Shown here: in pieces, positions 20,794 through 32,939 of the stretch
Position numbering within the stretch: the stretch's first letter is position 1
Layout of the letters: each line of letters starts with the position of its first letter
Notes under the pieces: generated by a model
Database searches by the model: none
What the model saw: the letters and a program-made list of their open reading frames with translations, nothing else
What the model was told of the DNA's origin: nothing
Position numbers and translations under genes: made by a program
NCBI GenBank assembly: GCA_905221605.1
Contig: CAJNDS010002666.1
Span: 258,803-322,802 of the forward strand
Origin: Symbiodinium natans
Lineage: Eukaryota; Sar; Dinophyceae; Suessiales; Symbiodiniaceae
Direction: 5' to 3'
Length of the DNA: 64,000 bases

Positions 20794-22618
20794 GTGAGGA
20801 CCCGTCACATGCACGCTCCGGTTGCTTCATCACTCCTCGGTTGCCGTGCCATGAGACAGCCCTGGTGCAGGACCGTTTATGGCTGCATTTGCGATACGCT
20901 GAGCTCCGAGCATGTTCCGGATGAAGGCAGGCCTGGGGTGGACAGCGAACAAGGGGTATCAATGGTATCAAGCAGGGTTTCTTGCGAATGCTTGGCCCTT
21001 TCCTCTCGGTCGTGCGCACAAGGACGTGGGTGGATGGTGCATCGCACCGCGACTAGCGTGCCAGTGTCTTGAGCCCATCTCGCTCGAAGCCCCAACGACT
21101 CATCGGAAGATATATCATCCCCCGTACGTCACATATCTTAACCTCAGGCGCTATTTTTTGGGTTGAATATGGGTGGGGTTTCTGGCGCTCCGCAGGCATC
21201 TTCTTGCTGTCTTGGCTTTGCCTGCTGACGCGGCGGTTTCGGGCGCCGCATGGCTCCGCGCTGGTCCCAGGCAGAGAGATCAGAAGGGCAGAAGGAGTTG
21301 CAGGGAGCAGACTTCTGATGATAGCAGGCGCTGCCAATCTGTTGCTTCAACGTGTTCGTTCCTGTCACTCCTAGTATGACTTTTGATCATCTGCCAGGAT
21401 GCATAGCTCGCCTTATAGCCTGTCCACCAGTCAAAATGGGTTCGCCAGGACGTAGAACACCCGTGCAGGATGCTCCGACCTAATGAATCCGCGCAACAAT
21501 CTAGAGTCTAAGTTCAACCATCAGGCCACAGTGTAGTTGACCAAAATGCGTCCGATGCGTCTTATGTTGGCCGAGAGGACGACGCAGGGAGCTGTAAATG
21601 ATCAGCAACCAGAATGCCACCACACACATCAATCGAATGTCTCGTGGACTTAATCGTATAGTGTATCGAGACAGCTGCCTCCGAGACCCAGCTTCAGATG
21701 GGAAAAGGCGTTCGCCGATGTCATGACACACAGTGACTCCTTGTAGTGCATTTTACTGACCTCAACGAACATCCTGCGTCCGAAATTTCTTGAGCATGAC
21801 GTTCCAAAGTCAAGAGCAAGGGAAGGAACGCCCGAGCCTTTGCTTCAACGGCCGCACCGGAAGTCTTCTGGGTGACCTCATAGGTGACCATTACCTCAAA
21901 GGGCCGACCCAAAAGGAGCGCCGCCTAAGCCCCTTGGCAAGGCATCGACTTCCTGAACCACTCGGCAGCCCCTAATGCATCCAGTGATTGGGACGAGGAC
22001 TCCGGTGGAATCAACCGAAACATCAAGAATCCTTCAAAATCCAAGCTCACATCTGAAGCCCTGTCACATCTCCGACTTCAGTATTAGGTTCGGGATCGCT
22101 TTAGCAATTTTAGCAGTATTTTGAGAGGCCTTGGGCGGCCTTTACACATCCGCGTGCCGCGAGGAGTCGGGCTCCGTGGAAGTGCGAGCTTTGACCGACT
22201 TGAAAGCGGGTGTCGGCCTAAGCTTCATAGCCCTTCACTACAAAATGACCGCGACCCATCGATGCCCAGGCGACGAGTTCCAATAGTTTTGTGTCTTCAT
22301 GCTTGCATGCACGTGCCGTGTGTGGAATATGGCAGCCATGACTAGCTGCAATTTTCCGGAGGGACACGCTGAGAGTCGTGATTCTATGTTTCGAGGGCAG
22401 GTAGGCCGTATCTCCTATGAAATTGCAAGGCTGTGTGTTGTATGCAATAGCCATAGCGGCATGCCTAACCTGACCTACTAAGCTGCATCCCGGCATCCAA
22501 AGCATCTCCTGGAAGCACTGCGGCTCTTGTGCTGCTTAAAACAAGTGTCTGACTACGGCCACGGCAAGTCCCAGCACTGTTCCGTTGGTGTGGCAGCAGC
22601 ACGTCAAGCAAGCCGAAT
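20794..22618. other. Stretch with ambiguous frames
   Basis: An alanine-rich + strand segment near 21195-21290 and opposed frames at 21721-21975 both look partly coding, but neither has consistent borders. Confidence 0.3.
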
Positions 22619-22828
22619 TTGAAATCTGCACAAGCCAAAAACGTGTACCGGCATCCTGCAACTGGTGAAGCTGTGACACTGAGGTCAGCAGCTCACAATC
22701 TCCTATGGCAGCCTCTCGAACCCGCTGCTCTGGCGCACCTACGGCTTCACCCTGCCCTGCAGGCCCCAAGAGAAATCGCGGCATGGACAGTTCCTAGATC
22801 AGGGTTTCGACGGTTTAGGCCCGTTTAG
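22619..22828 (+). CDS. Candidate exon
   Basis: Open frame reading KNVYRHPATGEAVTLRSAAH then NLLWQPLEPAALAHLRLHPA and ALQAPREIAAWTVPRS. Very protein-like. The end becomes telomere-like GGTTTAGG at about 22808. Function unknown. Confidence 0.4.
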   Translation: MKSAQAKNVYRHPATGEAVTLRSAAHNLLWQPLEPAALAHLRLHPALQAPREIAAWTVPRSGFRRFRPV

Positions 22829-23179
22829 GCGTTAGAAACCGACGAAGGGACAGCTGTAGGATGATCCTGGAGGGCCTGGACCCCAAACCCCTGCAGGACT
22901 GAGCCCAGCTTCACATGCACATTCTCGCATGAGGAGCTGCGTGTGGCGCCTTGCCGTGGCAACTAGCAAACATGCGAGATGAATTTACCCCACGTTCGTG
23001 GAGCACGCTTAACTCAAATCTTAAACCTTGACGTCCTTCGACCCTAAGCCCCAGACCCAAATGGGCTTGTTCCAGATTAGGGTCCCTTTTGCGGGAACTG
23101 TCTTGATGCACGGAAAACACAACTCTGAAGCTTATCTATTCATGATTGTTTTTACCTCTTATTTAAGAAGACCGACCCT

Positions 23180-23678
23180 CAAGTTGCGCTGAGGCTGCAG
23201 AAGCCGCCGAGGAGGTGGAGGCAGTTCATCAGATGGTTCAGGGTTTTGGGATGTTTGACGGCATTTTCAGGATTTGAGGATTCCAGGGGCCAGGGGCTGA
23301 CATTGAAGCTCAGCAAACTGCCCTCGCCGGCAGTCCAAAACTTGGTCGATCTGCCCTCAGGATCTCCCGAACTTGCATTTGGACACGTCCCGTGTGACGG
23401 ACGAGCTCGCTGCAGTGCTGCAGGCGGAGTCCAGCAGAGTCTTGCTTTCGATGCTAGCTGCGCAACGAAGGCACTGTACACTGTCACGGCCATGCGCCAG
23501 AAATCCTTCATGCCGGTATCAGCCCACCACAGACCGCCGACCGTGCTCCTCTTGCTCCTCTTGCTCTCTCAGATGTGCGTAGAACGCAGACTCGATGTGC
23601 ACTTCTCCGGTGCGAGGCTTCAGAGAGTGCCGGGAAATGGCTGCAGAAGCTGCTCGCCAGGCGGGCACTGCATTCCAG
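23180..23678 (+). CDS. Helical protein, three candidate exons
   Basis: Segment 23180-23240 reads AEAAEAAEEVEAVHQMVQ. Exon 23361-23470 follows TGCCCTCAG and reads DLPNLHLDTSRVTDELAAVL then QAESSRVLLSMLAAQR, ending in phase 2 at a GC donor. Exon 23624-23678 follows GGCTTCAG and starts in the matching phase, reading ECREMAAEAARQAGTAFQ up to a canonical GTAAGA donor. The matched phases across a 153-nt intron make this the best-supported unnamed gene. Likely alpha-helical or coiled coil. Confidence 0.5.
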
Positions 23679-24022
23679 GTAAGACATAGACTTGCAGGTG
23701 CGGTGCGGTGTTTCAGTGCTCCAGGTGAGCTTCTCTGGAAGAAGGTTTCCAGATTTGGTTGACACTCCTGAAATCTTCGAGTGTCCTCGAGCCATGAACG
23801 AGTGACTCCTTGACATTCCTTGACCAGAAATAGAAAGTCAAGAGTCCAGCAGAACCAGCGTGGTGTGGCAGCAAGCATTTGAATCATGCCTGCTAGGCCT
23901 CCAAATCGTGGAGGTTGCTGAGCTCCCTACAGATTACACAGCAGCCCTGAATCCCTAACCCTGAGAGCCTAAGACCCGAAGATGCAAAGCACAACCCAGC
24001 GCTTCTGGGCTTGGCCTTGCAG

Positions 24023-24065
24023 GCGGCTTGAGCAAGCGCCAGAGCTCCTCCAGCGATTTGGCTTG
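24023..24065 (+). CDS. Candidate exon
   Basis: After CCTTGCAG the frame reads RLEQAPELLQRFGL, ending before GCAAGA, a GC donor. Probably continues the helical gene at 23180-23678, with an unseen exon between. Confidence 0.3.
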
Positions 24066-24894
24066 GCAAGATGAGAAGGGGTTCAGGCTTTGGGGGTTTG
24101 ATGGATTGTGTAAATTCAATGATCCGAAGCAGGACTTGCGAGAAGTTTGTTGAGAGATGTTGAGAGCTGCGTCTACTCTTCACGCAGCCGAGATATTAGT
24201 TCTTCTGGGCCATGCCACAGAACAAGCAGCCGATGTAACTTTTGATATAGCCCATGTGGCCAGGAAAATGGGGGTTGCGGTGGGTGATAGGGTGACGGCG
24301 TGTGCCCACTCAGGACGAAGACGCTCCCGATGGACACGGAGGATGACCTGATACGAATCCAGCTCAGCGAGCCTTCTGGACTCGCAAATGTCAGTAGAAA
24401 CAGCATGAAGTAGCGATGCACAAGGCGGTGCTCGCTTGAGCGGCACGGACGATGACTTCGAGTGGATAGGAATCTGGCATGGCATTTGGGGTTTGCTTCG
24501 GATTTCATGGCCTTCTGCCTGAAATCTTGTGGACGGCCTTGCGAACTCTAAGGCACTTGTGCCTGTTGGCGCACCTGGACGCCCTGAATGAGCTAAGCAG
24601 TCAACTCCTCAGTAGCTTGTCACCTCAGTAGTAGTTCTTCTTCCAAACCCTGGAGGACCGTTGCCCTGGGCAATGTGCATTCGCGGTCGTATGCAGCCGG
24701 TCACATCTTCCATGCATGAAGGCCAAACCTCCAACACCCTTCCGAACCCTGAAGCCAAGAAGCCCTAACACACACCCTCAAGCACAAGTACTTCTTCTCC
24801 AAGCGCTAGGCCCGAACTGCGGAAGCCATCGAAGCTGTTGGAAGCTTGACACGCTGAGCTCAAGGCCGCAGCCCCGAGGCGCGGCTCCCTTCAG

Positions 24895-25191
24895 GCCTGC
24901 GGGATGGCTGCGAGGACATCCTCTTGCAGCAGAAGGTGCCCACAGCCACCTTTGGGGCCTAAGCGCAAGTGCGAACGCCCTGTCTTCCGTTCCCCCTTCA
25001 AGCCGCGAACCCCTGAGACACACCAAAACGCCCTCAACCGCCTGAACCCTCAATGAGGGTGAACGCCCTGCCTCTCTCAACCCTAAACCCAGACTCCCAA
25101 AGCCATCCAAAGCCATGAACCTTGCAGCTGGCCCTTGGGAGCTTTCCAGGACCTGAAGCGTGAGCTGGCGCTCATCCAGCAGGCCATTTGA
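24895..25191 (+). CDS. Last two exons of the helical gene
   Basis: Exon 24895-24956 follows CCTTCAG and reads LRDGCEDILLQQKVPTATFG, ending in phase 0 before GCCTAA. Exon 25150-25191 follows CTTTCCAG, begins in phase 0 and reads DLKRELALIQQAI then TGA. Phases agree and the sequence turns AT-rich afterwards, so this is probably the 3' end of the gene that starts before 23180. Confidence 0.45.
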
Positions 25192-25627
25192 TCCCCTATG
25201 CTTCCTTTGTATTACAATTTAGCATACCTATTTCCACAAGCTATCTTTATCATCATATTCCTAGTCATGTGATTGATGTTGGCAAACCTCTTTCTCTTGA
25301 TCTGATTCATATTTCCAAGCTGGTCAGCGCTCGCAGCCTGGATTTTCTGGTGAAGGGGTTTGGGCCTCCATGATCGCATATTCGTTTTATTTCCTTTGTA
25401 TGTTGTGTAGGGTACCAAACATCACCCCCCCACCCCTCCCACCTATCGGCACAGCCCTCGGCCCTAAGCCGTCTCCACACCTTGGGAACCCACAGGCCGG
25501 CCTCCTCGCTTTGAGTTGATCGCAGGAGGCGCGAGGATTTTAATGTTAACTTGGTGCGAAGGCACCCCTCGGATTGCAGTCATGCTGTTAGGTGGTAACT
25601 TGGAGTTCACTTGTTCCGGATCTTTGC

Positions 25628-25660
<33 letters not shown>

Positions 25661-25977
25661 GGACATACGGTGCCGTTTTGCCATCTGAACTTACAAAAAC
25701 TGGAGGAGCGCGGGTGCTGCACTGCTCAATAGCTGGCAAGGTGCCCTGACTGCTTTGTCAGTTTGGTCGCAGTGCCAGAGCATCTGGCTGCACGTGTTTT
25801 GACTGGCGATGGATCGTCTTCCTTCTGTCTCCTGTGTTTCGCGTGGCCTGACAGAGGTTGAGACCTGGCTTTTGCTGCATTGTTACATATTGCTATTGAG
25901 CACTGCTCAATAGCTGGCAAAGCACAGACTCGGCTTTGACAGTTTGGTCGCAGTGCGAGAGTAATAACAACGGCCGA
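25192..25977. repeat. Intergenic with (GAT)n and a duplicated 62-bp segment
   Basis: AT-rich to 25400. A GAT/ATG microsatellite covers 25628-25661. A segment beginning GCACTGCTCAATAGCTGGCA at about 25719 and ending GTTTGGTCGCAGTG recurs at about 25900. No gene supported. Confidence 0.6.
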
Positions 25978-26070
25978 CGTTCTCTCGTGGAGCCGGAGCT
26001 TTCACCGGCACCCGCTGAAGTGGAGGCCAGCAGGACGTCTCCGTTCAGTGTGCTGCCCCAGGCCCCTTGA
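25978..26070 (+). CDS. Candidate terminal exon, Pro/Glu-rich
   Basis: Frame reads VEPELSPAPAEVEASRTSPF then SVLPQAP and TGA. The opposite strand is also open, so the call is weak. Confidence 0.25.
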   Translation, partial: RSLVEPELSPAPAEVEASRTSPFSVLPQAP

Positions 26071-27367
26071 CTGAATTGGGACGCATTGGGCTCTGTTCCA
26101 GCATCGCTTGCAGGCACAGACATCGCCGAGTGTGTGAGGGTGTGCAAGGCCGGGCCCGAGAGAGTTTTGTGAGTCCTTTCAGCCCTTCTGAATTTGGTAC
26201 TGCTTGTCATGAATTGAGTGTATTCGTACTTGTCTAGCATCGTTTATAGCAATGCCATGGAATGCTCCAAGCCAAGCTGGACATGCCAGGAACTGGAGTC
26301 AAGCGTAGCTCTTTGCAAACGGGCGGTTGGCGCACCACTTCGAACGTCAATGGCTGGAGCTCAGACATAGACATGAGGATCATGAGGCTACCTTCTTTCA
26401 GAAGCCCGCTGCATCTGAAGCCAATCTCCGACTCTCGTCACTGCGGACTACATGTCAAAGTGCATTCTGAGAAAACTTAAGGTCAAGGGGTTCTAGTGAC
26501 TCCAGTAACCTACACCGAACTGGCTTATAAGAGGGCCATTGAACTTCCTCTTCCTTTGTGTTCCAATTTGCGTCCTGCGTTGGGACAGGCGGCCCTCGGC
26601 GCTCCGAAGTGACGTCCGAATGTCTGAGCCAGAAGCGAAAGGCTTTGGGGATCGAGCAACCGATGCGCAAGGCAGACTGCGGCAGACCTGCTTACATTTA
26701 CTTACTCAGGCCCCACAAGAGCACAAGAGATTTGTACTCCCGGTCCTGGAAGCCTCGTGCAGCTCACGTGTCCCATCACTCCTGCCTCAGCTTCAGCTCT
26801 GCCGAGCTATGCCGGGATGAAAAAAGAGTTCCTCGTTCTTGCTCTTGCGACTTGCCGGGGGTGTGCGTGCACTGCACAGCTCGAACTATGTTGGTATTGT
26901 TGTTATTGTGATTACGATCACTAGAATCTTCATTCTGATGTTTATGGCTGCTACATGATCATTGCTGAATCGTACCGCGATGGACCAACGCAGGCTCGTG
27001 CTGGCAGAGCGCCGACTCAGCACGACATCCAGGCTGGGTCCCTCCACTGCTTGGTTCTAAGCAGGGAATTAGGGGCTTAGGTGCCGTCTGGTGCATTGTA
27101 CTAATCCCTTAAGCGGTTAAAGAGGGGAGAAGGTACCATAAGGTACCGAATTCCTGGCAACCCTATATGCATTTATGCGTGTAAACCTGGGCCCGAAGCT
27201 CCCTGACAGAACGTCGACACCTGCCCCGACCTCCTTGATCCCAAGCCCTAGCTGACAGTGCGAATCGCGACTTCGCGACAGCGAGCAAGATCCTAGATCC
27301 TTCGACCACAGCAAGATCTCGGCTCCTCACTCCACCTCCCCCGTGGTCCCTCGCCTTTTTCTGTGCC
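26071..27367. other. Intergenic upstream of centrin copy 1
   Basis: Several partly coding-like frames (for example 26251-26360, CQELESSVALCKRAV) without borders. The 5' leader of centrin copy 1 should lie here. Confidence 0.3.
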
Positions 27368-29774
27368 ATGGCCCTGCGACGCTTCAACGCCGGTGGAAAG
27401 AAGCAGAAGGCATTTGGAGCTGGGAGACGGGAAGAGTGGGGAGTGAAGCACGTCCTCCCGCATGCACAGACATGAATGGATGAGCAAGCCATTTCTTCAG
27501 CCTGTAGGAAGCCTGCTTCTTTCTGCCTTGGTTTCCAGGAGCTCACCGAGGAGCAGAAGCAGGAGACCAGTTATACGGCTGACGTGTGATAAAAGCAGCC
27601 GCAGCGCAACACTGCATCTGCCCCAAAGCAGTTCCGCCTCCCCCAAGACTTAGCTCCACTCCCCCCCCCCCAAAAAAAAAAAACTCACCGACAAGGTCCA
27701 TGTTTTGAGGGGTGTGTGCTTTCCCAGGCCCACCCCAGAGATCAAAACACTTCGGCATTTGATGCAAGCTCCCGACACCGCAGGAGATCAAAGAGGCCTT
27801 CGACCTCTTCGACACAGATGGCTCAGGCGAGCGACAGAGTTGCCCTGATTCCCTGGCTCCAGAGATCGCAATGATGAAACATCAAACCTTCAGCTGCCAT
27901 CATAGATAGAGTCTGCTACCAGCGCAATTCTCCTGTAAGAAGTCTTCGCTCGCAGCGGCCTCGCACAAATGCTCGAGGCAAGACCAAGTACCCGACCCCA
28001 AATCAAATACCTGCAAAGTACAGAGCAAGCTCGCCGAACTCCATTGCCCGACCGCAGGGAAGCCCACGGGAAAGACTCCAACCAAACATCCTGGAGCACC
28101 CAACCCCAGAGAATCTCACAGGGAGTCCAATCGAGTAGCCCAGAGAAACCCGCAAAGATTCTCGCCGAGTATCCCTGGAGTGTTCACCCCAGAGAATTCT
28201 GCGGAGAGTCCCGCGACAGAAATGTGCGGCGGAGTATCCGCAACGACCTGTCCGAAAGCGGCAGGATGGCTCCCACGTCGGGTAGCAGTAGGGTGGGAGA
28301 AGACCCCGAAGTTTGTGATCTTTGTGGCTTTGTTCTCTTCATTGTGCTGGTGTGGGTCCTTGGCCGTTGCCGCCGTGTCGGCGGAAGGCGAGATCGACTC
28401 CAAGGAGCTGAAGGTGGCCATGCGCGCCCTGGGCTTCGAGCCCAAGAAGGCCTTCGGGAGAGGGAGAGGTTGGGGAGGTTGGGGAGGTTGGGGAGGTTGG
28501 GGAGGTTGGGGAGGTTGGGGAGGGGGGTTTGAGGATTTTGTATGAGAGTCGAAAATCTTAAGGGGTGAGGTGTCAGAGGAAGGTTTTCGAGGCAAGGTTC
28601 GACTTGCGGAGTGCCAGGAAGAGATTCAGAAGATGATCTCAGACGTTGATGACGACGGCAGTGGCACCATCGGGTACGAAGAGCTCCTTGGCCCTTATAG
28701 AGAATTTCCCTGCTAAAAACAGCCTGCTTGGGTTTTAGGATGTTTTAGGCCAGGCTATATAGATGTTTATAAGGGGTAGGCCTTTTGGGTTGAGCAGGGT
28801 GAGTAGATGCCGAGGTTCCTGAAGATGATGACCCACAAGATCCTGAACCGAGATCCGCTCCTCGTCTGCGTTGCGAGCGAGGTTCTATAGGGGTTTCAGG
28901 GTGATTTGAGGTTCAGGAGTTGGAGTATAAGTTTGAGGGTTCGGGGGCAGCGCGCCCACGGCTCGACTTGAATTCCCATTGCACTACGCTCAAAACCAGA
29001 TCAAAGATCAAAACCAGATCAAAACCAGATCAACACCTGAAGCCCGGCAGGAAGGACGAGATCCTCAAGGCCTTCCGGCTCTTCGACGACGACGAGACCG
29101 GCAAGATCTCCTTCAAGAACCTGAAGCGCGTGGCCAAGGACGGTTTAGGGTTTTGGAGGTTGAGGGTCTGAGCTCAGAAGCAGAAGACATGCATCGAGCG
29201 CTGCTGGGTTGGGGCCTGAACCCTACAGACTATAGACTCTATAGACGCTACAAGTTCTGAGATGTTCTCAGGGTTGGGATGGCTGACATATTCCTGGCGG
29301 CCCAGATTTGGGCAGGGTGCATGGGTTGGCGACTGCCGAGAAGAGGGAGTTCTGTGTGCCATTTGCGATCCCTTGTTCGCGTACTCCAAGTATAGGGGGC
29401 CGCATCCTGACAATGAGGTTAGGTCGAGCCTTGATGTCACGTCGACACCAAGAGACCTCCCCTGGCAGGAGCTTGGCGAACGAATGACCGACGAGGCCAA
29501 TGCCCTTGGCTTTTGAGAAGGGACTTCAGGGGATCCCTTAAGGGGCTCAAGGGTTGGGTGGGTGTGTGTGTGTAGTTCGGCTGAGTCTGCTTTGTCCAGG
29601 AGCTGCAGGAGATGATTGACGAGGCCGATCGCGATGGCGACGGCGAGGCGCGTTTGGTCTGTGGAGTCTCCTGGGAGACTTGTCGGAGCCCTAAACACAA
29701 CCGGAGAGAGCTGAGCTGAGCAGGTCAATGAGGAGGAGTTCCTGCGCATCATGAAGAAGACAAACTTGTTCTGA
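27368..29774 (+). CDS. CETN: Centrin (caltractin), copy 1
   Basis: EF-hand calcium-binding protein of basal bodies, centrosomes and contractile flagellar rootlets. Ten exons: 27368-27409, 27539-27562, 27784-27826, 28388-28449, 28618-28682, 28815-28856, 29051-29138, 29469-29495, 29600-29647, 29724-29774; they join in frame to 163 residues plus stop, a normal centrin length. The protein starts [14 protein letters not shown] and ends [10 protein letters not shown]-hand loops lie at residues 32-43 (DTDGSGEIDSKE), 68-79 ([12 protein letters not shown]), 105-116 ([12 protein letters not shown], with Asn not Glu at position 12) and 141-152. All nine introns begin GC or GA, and every acceptor is AG followed by G. 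The ATG is the only start matching the conserved N-terminus. A second copy with the same protein lies 1.1 kb downstream. Confidence 0.93.
28466..28530. repeat. Intronic minisatellite GGTTGGGGA (copy 1)
   Basis: Six to seven tandem 9-bp units of purine/T-rich sequence, 17 nt after the exon-4 donor of centrin copy 1. The same array occurs at the same place in copy 2. Confidence 0.9.
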
Positions 29775-30877
29775 GCGTTGAGCCACCGACAGTCGTGGCA
29801 GCAGTTTGACGTTCACAACGGCTTTGCGGCTGAAGCAAACTGCACTGAGTATTGACGTGAACCATGCATGCGCAGTGGCGCACGTACTCTGCTGCATGGC
29901 TAGGTAGTAACTACCTAAGTTTCTATCCCATGTCAGCTGCAGGGTGAGAGTCAGCCCTCTCAGCACGCTTGGGCTTGATTCGCTTCAAGCTGTTGTTTCA
30001 CGCTTGCTGCCATGTGCTGCAATCCGGCTCGGCTTTTGCATGTCAATGCTAGTGTGCGGCTGCGAAGTGTGGCTGGATGCAGCCGGCACTGTAGCAGAAA
30101 AGGCCTCGATATCACGATATCCATGTGGCTTCGCATGCTCCGGTCCCCAAGCTAGTGCCACAGTTATATCGTCAGCTTCGAATTCAAGCCTGGCTCAGCG
30201 CCCCTAAGACATCTGCCGATCACAGGAGCGCGTTTGCCCAAGTGTATGCTACGTGCATCTTGCGCGACCTTTGCAACGCATGGAGAATGTGGACTGCGAG
30301 CAAAAAGTTTGGAAGGCCTTGGTGCCCCCCCTGCAGGCAATGCAAATAAAACCCAAGCACTCCTCTGAGGTGTTCCCAGCCAAGGCCCCAGCTGCCAAAC
30401 CCCAATCCGTAGGAGATCCTAGGAGCACACTCCGAACACCAACGGCAGTCACGGCTGGCCCCAGACTGTGACAGAATAAGCAAAGCAATCCCAAAACCCT
30501 GAAACTTATCCCGCTTATGTGTGGACAGTACCTTTGCGTGTTTGAATGCCTTCTTTTTCCTAGCCGGGACCGCAATCACGTGAGGGATCAATCACCATTT
30601 GCACGAGTTTCCTTCTCAACCCATGTGCAATCAGGCGCCCTTCGCATAGCACTTACTGCTCGCTACAGTAACGGCCTTCGTCAGCCCCAGATGAACCCTT
30701 GGCCCAGAACCCCGCCCAGAACCTTCGAAAAGACCCGGTGCCGTAACATGTTCTGGAATGATCGCAGTCCCATAAACCCCTACCCCTTAACCAGATGAAC
30801 GTGAACCAGGGCTGTGTGGCGGAGGACTCTTGGCTCGTGCCGACGACTCCCTCGGTCCTCCTTTGTCACTCTACGCC
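29775..30877. other. Spacer between centrin copies
   Basis: Holds the 3' UTR of copy 1 and the 5' leader of copy 2. No independent gene supported. CTCGATATCACGATATC near 30105 is a small palindrome. Confidence 0.5.
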
Positions 30878-32908
30878 ATGGCCCTGCGTCGATTCAACGC
30901 CGGCGGCAAGAAGCAGAAGGAGCCAAAGGGAGTGTTGAAATCGATTCTCACGTAAGCACGGCATTCCAAAGCGAACCCTTTTGAAAATCCGCAGTCCATC
31001 CTGAAACTAAACTGTGGACTCGCGCCACCAGCCTGAGCCCGTGGCATGACATTTGGGCTTCACTCATGCTTCACTTGTGCGAGCCAGGAGCTGACGGAGG
31101 AGCAGAAGCAGGACAGCTCGAAACACAGCCTAACAGCCCTAAGCCGAAGAACATCTAGCTTGGGGCTCCGCTGAGTTGAGACTTAAAGGATATGCCGCTC
31201 CCAGACTTTTCGGGGGGCCCTCATTTGTGGGACTCCGGGGAGCGCAGTTCAGAAGTATGTTAGGCTCCCAAGCTCCCTCGAGGAAATCAAAGAGGCTTTC
31301 GACTTGTTCGACACGGACGGCTCAGGCATGGTGCAGACCCCCACGCTGGAGCTTTCAAGCTACCAGCCCTTTCTACCCTAAACCCTCCCGGCCCCGCCAC
31401 CAACAACCCAAAAGAAACACACTAAATTGCTTGGCGCGACCGTTGCCGCCGTGTCGGCGGAAGGCGAGATCGACTCCAAGGAGCTGAAGGTGGCCATGCG
31501 CGCCCTGGGCTTCGAGCCCAAGAAGGCCTTCGGGAGAGGGAGAGGTTGGGGAGGTTGGGGAGGTTGGGGAGGTTGGGGAGGTTGGGGAGGTTGGGGAGGT
31601 TGGGGAGGTTGGGGAGGGGGTAGGAAGGTTTGAGGATTTTGTATGAGAGTCAAGAAGGCCTTCGGGGGGGCAGCGGGAACGAATTTCATCCCAAGGTTCG
31701 AGATCCTCGTGTCAACTCTATCTCAAGTTACAGTTCTCACAACCCCAAAGCTCTAAAGCCTGAATTGAGACGTGCCAATGCTCCACAACCACCTTGGTTC
31801 ATCCTTCAGGATTGAGCATGTTGAGCCTTGAGGATTGAGGGCTTGGCCGGCTTGGCCGGCTTGGCTTAGGAACCGTAAAGGCCCTAAGATCCTAAAGCCA
31901 GGAAGAAATCCAGAAGATGATTTCTGATGTGGATGACGATGGAAGCGGCACCATTGGCTACGAAGAGCAGCTTGAGCTGAGCTGAAGCCGGGAAAACTAC
32001 CAACAAGGGGTTGAGTGTTGCGATGAGGGGCATGGAGGTTTGGGATTGGGTTTGAGTCCTCAGCCGTGTGATTCCCAGCTGGGCCCCCAAGCGTGGCAGC
32101 TCTACCGCTTTATCCTATGCCCTTCGATACAGTGTAAAGCATCCCTGGCCAAGTCCCTAAAGACCGAAAGCCCGAACCACCATCGCCTTCTGGGCACCCC
32201 TTCTCTTTGCTGATAGATTTGTCTTCGTAGGGGCGCGAAGGATCGCTTGACACCAACCTGCAACTTCGTTCTTGTTGGTGGGGCTGTTCGGGTTGTTCTG
32301 GATTTTGGAGATTAGTGTCGGGAGGATATCAGGGCCTTTTTGGGGTGAGCTGATGCTGAGGTTCCTGAAGATGATGACCCACAAGATCCTGAACCGCGAT
32401 CCGCCGCTTGACTGACGGGGGCTTAACCGTGTGGGAGCTGGAGAGGGCGAAGCCCTGGAGCACTCCAGGAGGGATACCCTTGAGAAGCTCTTAGCTAACC
32501 CTGAACCTCAAGCCCAGCAGGAAGGACGAGATCCTCAAGGCCTTCCGGCTCTTCGACGACGACGAGACCGGCAAGATCTCCTTCAAGAACCTGAAGCGCG
32601 TGGCCAAGGACGTTAGGGTTTAGGGGGTTCGGGCGTTCGCTCGCCCGTTGATTTCATGTTCTTTCAGAGGAAGGCTACCATCCAGCTGGAGTACCTCCGG
32701 AGCCCAAAGCAAGCCTAAATCCCTCTTGAGGAGCTCGGCGAGCGCATGACGGATGAGGCATCGTGGGCGCATGCTGGGCATGTGGGGGCAAAATCTCCCG
32801 AACCCCAACGCAAACCGAAAGCCCTTCTTTAAACCCCTACAGCCTTCAAAACCTCTTCAAAGCCAGAAGCCCTAATTCCCTAAGCCCCTCAATGCTCCCT
32901 CGAAGCTC

Positions 32909-32939
<31 letters not shown>

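Noticed and set aside
21721-21975. Opposed protein-like frames on both strands
   Set aside because: Both look partly coding and neither has consistent splice borders, so no call was made.
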